A DNA stretch of 64,000 nt, from positions 1,304,001 through 1,368,000 of the forward strand of contig JAQFVV010012530.1 in the NCBI GenBank assembly GCA_028023455.1. The letters run 5' to 3'. The stretch comes from Epiperipatus broadwayi (lineage: Eukaryota; Onychophora; Udeonychophora; Euonychophora; Peripatidae). Shown here piece by piece: positions 61,826 to 64,000 of the stretch. Within the stretch, counting starts at the first letter, position 1. Each line of letters starts with the position of its first letter. The notes below the pieces were generated by a model that was given only the letters and a program-made list of their open reading frames with translations, was not told the DNA's origin and made no database searches. The position numbers and the translations under genes were made by a program.

Positions 61826-62423
61826 CAATTAAGCTCCCAGGTTTGTGAAGAGTGTCTGGTTTTAAAATATTTATATGTATAAGCATAATAATGTTCGAGA
61901 CTAAATGGGTTTATGACGTGTATGTGTCAAACAATGAGAAATTTAGTTTGCGTAAGTTAAAATATTAGATTAATTTCCAGCAAAATTCAATTACATACAT
62001 AACTGTTACAAACATCGATGAAGCACTCCTTTAAAGTTGAGTATTATAGGTCTGCCCATTAACGCCACTATAGTCTTTTTTTTTTTACTACTACTACTCT
62101 CCCTCTATATCCCACTTATATACCTGACTTCTGGAGTTTAAACATATGGTCTGCTAACTTGGCCCTTCACTAGTCCCTATGGGTTTTGATTTATCCCCAA
62201 TTTCGACCTTTTAAGGCAAGGCATTTTGGAAGTAAATTTTACTTGAACCTTCAAACCATATATGGTTATTTTCTACATGACATCTTATATTAAATAATTC
62301 CAATATTATTTAGTTATACAATTCTATCCTTATTTATGAATCCCTTTAATTTTACAATACTATTTACATAATAAATTTCAAGCAATCCTAAACCAACTTG
62401 TCCGTGGCACCACAGTTTATAAG
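61826..62423. other. Intron sequence, nothing recognised
   Basis: No coding or paired-repeat signal was found. Confidence 0.5.
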
Positions 62424-62842
62424 TAACCATTAGAAACCAGTCAGCACTTAGACAATTGCAATATGGATAACAATCAACAATCTCAAACTGTTGTCAAGGC
62501 AACCTTTTAACATAAATGGTGGAAGGCCACCTTTATTTATGGTCCCATATATTTATATAAACACTAAAGATTACAACTAGACCACAGAGATTGAAATTAT
62601 TGATACAAAGAACAGGTTATATTTACCTGTTTAAAAAAGCTTATTTAAACTTCTTTGTATCAATATTTTTAATCTATGTGGTCAAGTTGCAATCTTTAGT
62701 GTCTATATAAATATATGGGACCATAAATAAAGGTGGAATTCCACTTTTATTGTTAAAAGGAGGTTGCCTTGACAATAGTTTGAAATTGTTGATTGTTGTC
62801 TACATTGGGATTGTCTAAGTGTTCACTGGTTTCTAATGGTTA
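62424..62842. mobile_element. 415 bp MITE with full-length palindromic arms and TA target duplications
   Basis: The element runs from accattagaaaccagt to actggtttctaatggt. Its arms of about 190 bases are inverted copies along almost their whole length, with a short loop near 62640. TA lies on each side (62424-62425 and 62841-62842), consistent with TA-targeting transposons such as Tc1/mariner or PIF-related families. It sits 185 bp before the exon at 63028. Confidence 0.82.
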
Positions 62843-63027
62843 TATATATATAAGTAACTACTTCTCATTCCAAGTATCTACACCTCCATCTCTGAATCAA
62901 TGCATGTGTTATATAGCTATATAATTTATGTATTCTTTTATATATAGAGAGTAATAACAATATAGAATAATAACAATTGACAATGGTTGCAGATTGTCAA
63001 GCTAATTTTTGTAACTTGTGTATATAG

Positions 63028-63129
63028 AATGAAATAAATCAGTGGAACCCAGATCTAACGTCTGACAGATATGGGTCACCAACTACTCCAGAAAATATAA
63101 AGAAGGCAAATGAGGCCAACTCACGACAG
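63028..63129 (+). CDS. ODF2: Probable ODF2-like exon 13 of those visible (34 codons), possible lineage-specific insert
   Basis: A tgtatatag acceptor and a cag/gtataa donor bound 34 codons that are phase 0 at both ends and continue the frame of the previous exon. The translation begins NEINQWNPDLTSDRYGSP and continues TTPENIKKANEANSRQ. It is unlike the rest: Pro- and Gly-containing, not a coiled coil, and without an obvious counterpart in the human protein, where the next segment is LEEKTRECGTLARQLE. It could be a lineage-specific or alternatively spliced linker, or a chance open segment between splice-like sites. Base composition is clearly richer in G/C than the flanks, which favours a real exon. 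Confidence 0.6.
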
Positions 63130-63659
63130 GTATAAAAACAAAAGTCAAAAGACTCTGAGGTCTTTTTCCTGCTACAGTGCTGGCAGGTGTATGTTCAAGG
63201 AGACAATATCCCAGGTACTAGGTGCCTGTAGGTAATCCAGCCGACTTGGACTTTGAACAGATCGTACTGATCTATTTTATAACACCCAACTGGGCTCTTC
63301 GTGATTAATTAATTTATGCCTATCGCAGATAGAGTGAATTATTTATAAACTTTTAACTTTGGTACGCAGGAAGCATTAGGATATTAAGATCCCCAACTGT
63401 TGTAGTTAGTTCTCCTTATTAAATATATATGTGTTAGCTATTTATGTATTTTAACCTATTTATTGTATATTAAATTATTACATGCCATACCTTGTCTGTT
63501 TACTAAACCAAAGTTATCATTGCTGATCCGTAGGCGAAAGATGGGACACAGCAAATTAAGTGGTGCAGTTAGGAGTAAACCTTGTAAACAGGGGAGGGAG
63601 GATTTATTAGGAAATAGCAGTTAATAGTAAAAATCGAACGGTTTAGATTCGTAATCAAA
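63130..63659 (+). mobile_element. Probable LTR and leader of a Ty3/gypsy-like element
   Basis: The stretch between the last exon and the gag region is less AT-rich and precedes a primer-binding-site-like tggtgcagttaggag near 63562. A plausible LTR start is the tgtatgttcaagg near 63188, but the borders cannot be verified because the second LTR is outside the window. Confidence 0.45.
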
Positions 63660-64000
63660 AATGGTATTTCGTTTGGTCAAAATAGCATAGGAGAATTCAG
63701 AGTAGATAACGTGTTTGAATAGCCATTATATATAACCCAAATATAATTTTTTTTTACCTTGAATGGGATAAATGATAATAAAAAGAAACTCGCAGCACTC
63801 ATTTGTTTTACGGGCAAGAGGTTGATCGAAGTTATAAGTAAATACTTTGAACTACCATTGCCTGAGAAGGTTACATATGACGAAAGTAATTAAAAAATTA
63901 AATGAACATTTTAGCCCACGTCCCTCTCATCATATTGCGAGATTAACCCTGCGTAACAGAAAGCAACTAAAGGGTGAGAAAATAAGAGAGTATAATTTGG
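63660..64000 (+). pseudogene. Ty3/gypsy-like gag, 5' part, interrupted, runs off the window
   Basis: The frame starting near 63660 gives the family's N-terminal pattern (IGEFRVDN, then TLNGINDNKKKLAAL and GKRLIEVISKY). It has in-frame stops at about 63719 and 63743 and a frameshift near 63890. It then continues as KLNEHFSPRP, RLTLRNRKQ and GEKIREY, the usual capsid-domain order of Ty3/gypsy gag. The rest, including any protease and reverse transcriptase, lies beyond the right edge. With these breaks it would not make a normal Gag. Confidence 0.75.

Larger units (their letters stand above)
5988..63129 (+). other. ODF2: ODF2/cenexin-like gene, internal part (13 exons, both ends outside window)
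   Basis: Thirteen exons with GT-AG borders join without a stop or phase error into 489 codons. The product is rich in Glu, Lys, Leu and Gln with heptad-like spacing, so it should be a long coiled coil. Segment order matches human ODF2 as I remember it: an LLQKLSTFEE-like segment, then a KNYEGMIDNYKSQ-like segment, then LPDILKITEAKL and TAIISDL-like segments. ODF2 proteins build the distal and subdistal appendages of the mother centriole/basal body and the outer dense fibres of sperm tails. In the human protein roughly 200 residues precede and 150-200 follow the part seen here, so neither the start nor the stop is in the window. Introns range from 77 bp to about 12 kb and carry nearly all the mobile DNA. 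Assignment to ODF2 rests on remembered similarity, not on a search. Confidence 0.85.

Overview
This window is AT-rich eukaryotic (animal) DNA. It holds the middle of one multi-exon gene on the + strand, and its introns are packed with transposable elements. Thirteen short exons, spread from 5988 to 63129, join in a single open phase (489 codons; every junction is phase 0 or an ordinary split codon) into a coiled-coil protein. From memory of the human sequence, its segments line up in order with outer dense fibre protein 2 / cenexin (ODF2), the scaffold of mother-centriole distal and subdistal appendages and of sperm outer dense fibres. Both ends of the gene lie outside the window: no start codon context, promoter, stop codon or poly(A) site can be assigned. 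The species cannot be named from sequence alone. An AT-rich invertebrate with long introns fits, given the mix of Merlin, Penelope-like, RTE-like and Jockey/I-like LINE, Ty3/gypsy and tRNA-derived SINE sequence.

Layout. 1-5987: intron with a decayed RTE-like LINE (780-2030), a foldback element (3212-3836), and a second foldback family member into which a 5'-truncated LINE has inserted (4596-5905). 5988-6194: first exon seen. 6195-16742: intron with a longer copy of the same LINE (open for 303 codons), a three-unit inverted/direct repeat (11332-12690), and a 1.7 kb element with terminal inverted repeats and a 363 bp tandem duplication inside (13104-14822). After that come a G-homopolymer in a SINE-like fragment and another foldback. 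16743-29249: two exons separated by 12 kb holding a perfect-looking hairpin (18549-18785), tRNA-like fragments and a head-to-head SINE palindrome (26650-27340). 29250-36003: a cluster of four exons (32682-36003) preceded by foldback and triplicated sequence.

36004-47163: an 11 kb intron dominated by a 4.2 kb long-arm foldback (37171-41342), a minus-strand Penelope-like element (41582-42596), and a plus-strand Penelope copy split by a 3.1 kb insertion bounded by TG...CA and a 4 bp duplication. 47164-47877: three closely spaced exons. 47878-55774: intron with a structurally complete but non-coding LTR retrotransposon (48118-50101, with a 5 bp target duplication and minisatellite-bearing LTRs) and a decayed LINE. 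55775-56032: two exons. 56033-63027: intron with a decayed Merlin DNA transposon with its terminal inverted repeats (59805-61604), small palindromes and a MITE with TA duplications. 63028-63129: last exon seen. The window ends in the gag region of a Ty3/gypsy-like LTR element running off the right edge.

No cellular gene other than the ODF2-like one was recognised, and no previously undescribed multi-gene system is evident. The most unusual property is the concentration of inverted repeats inside one transcription unit. If the pre-mRNA is made, it would carry several hairpins, including one with arms near 2 kb.
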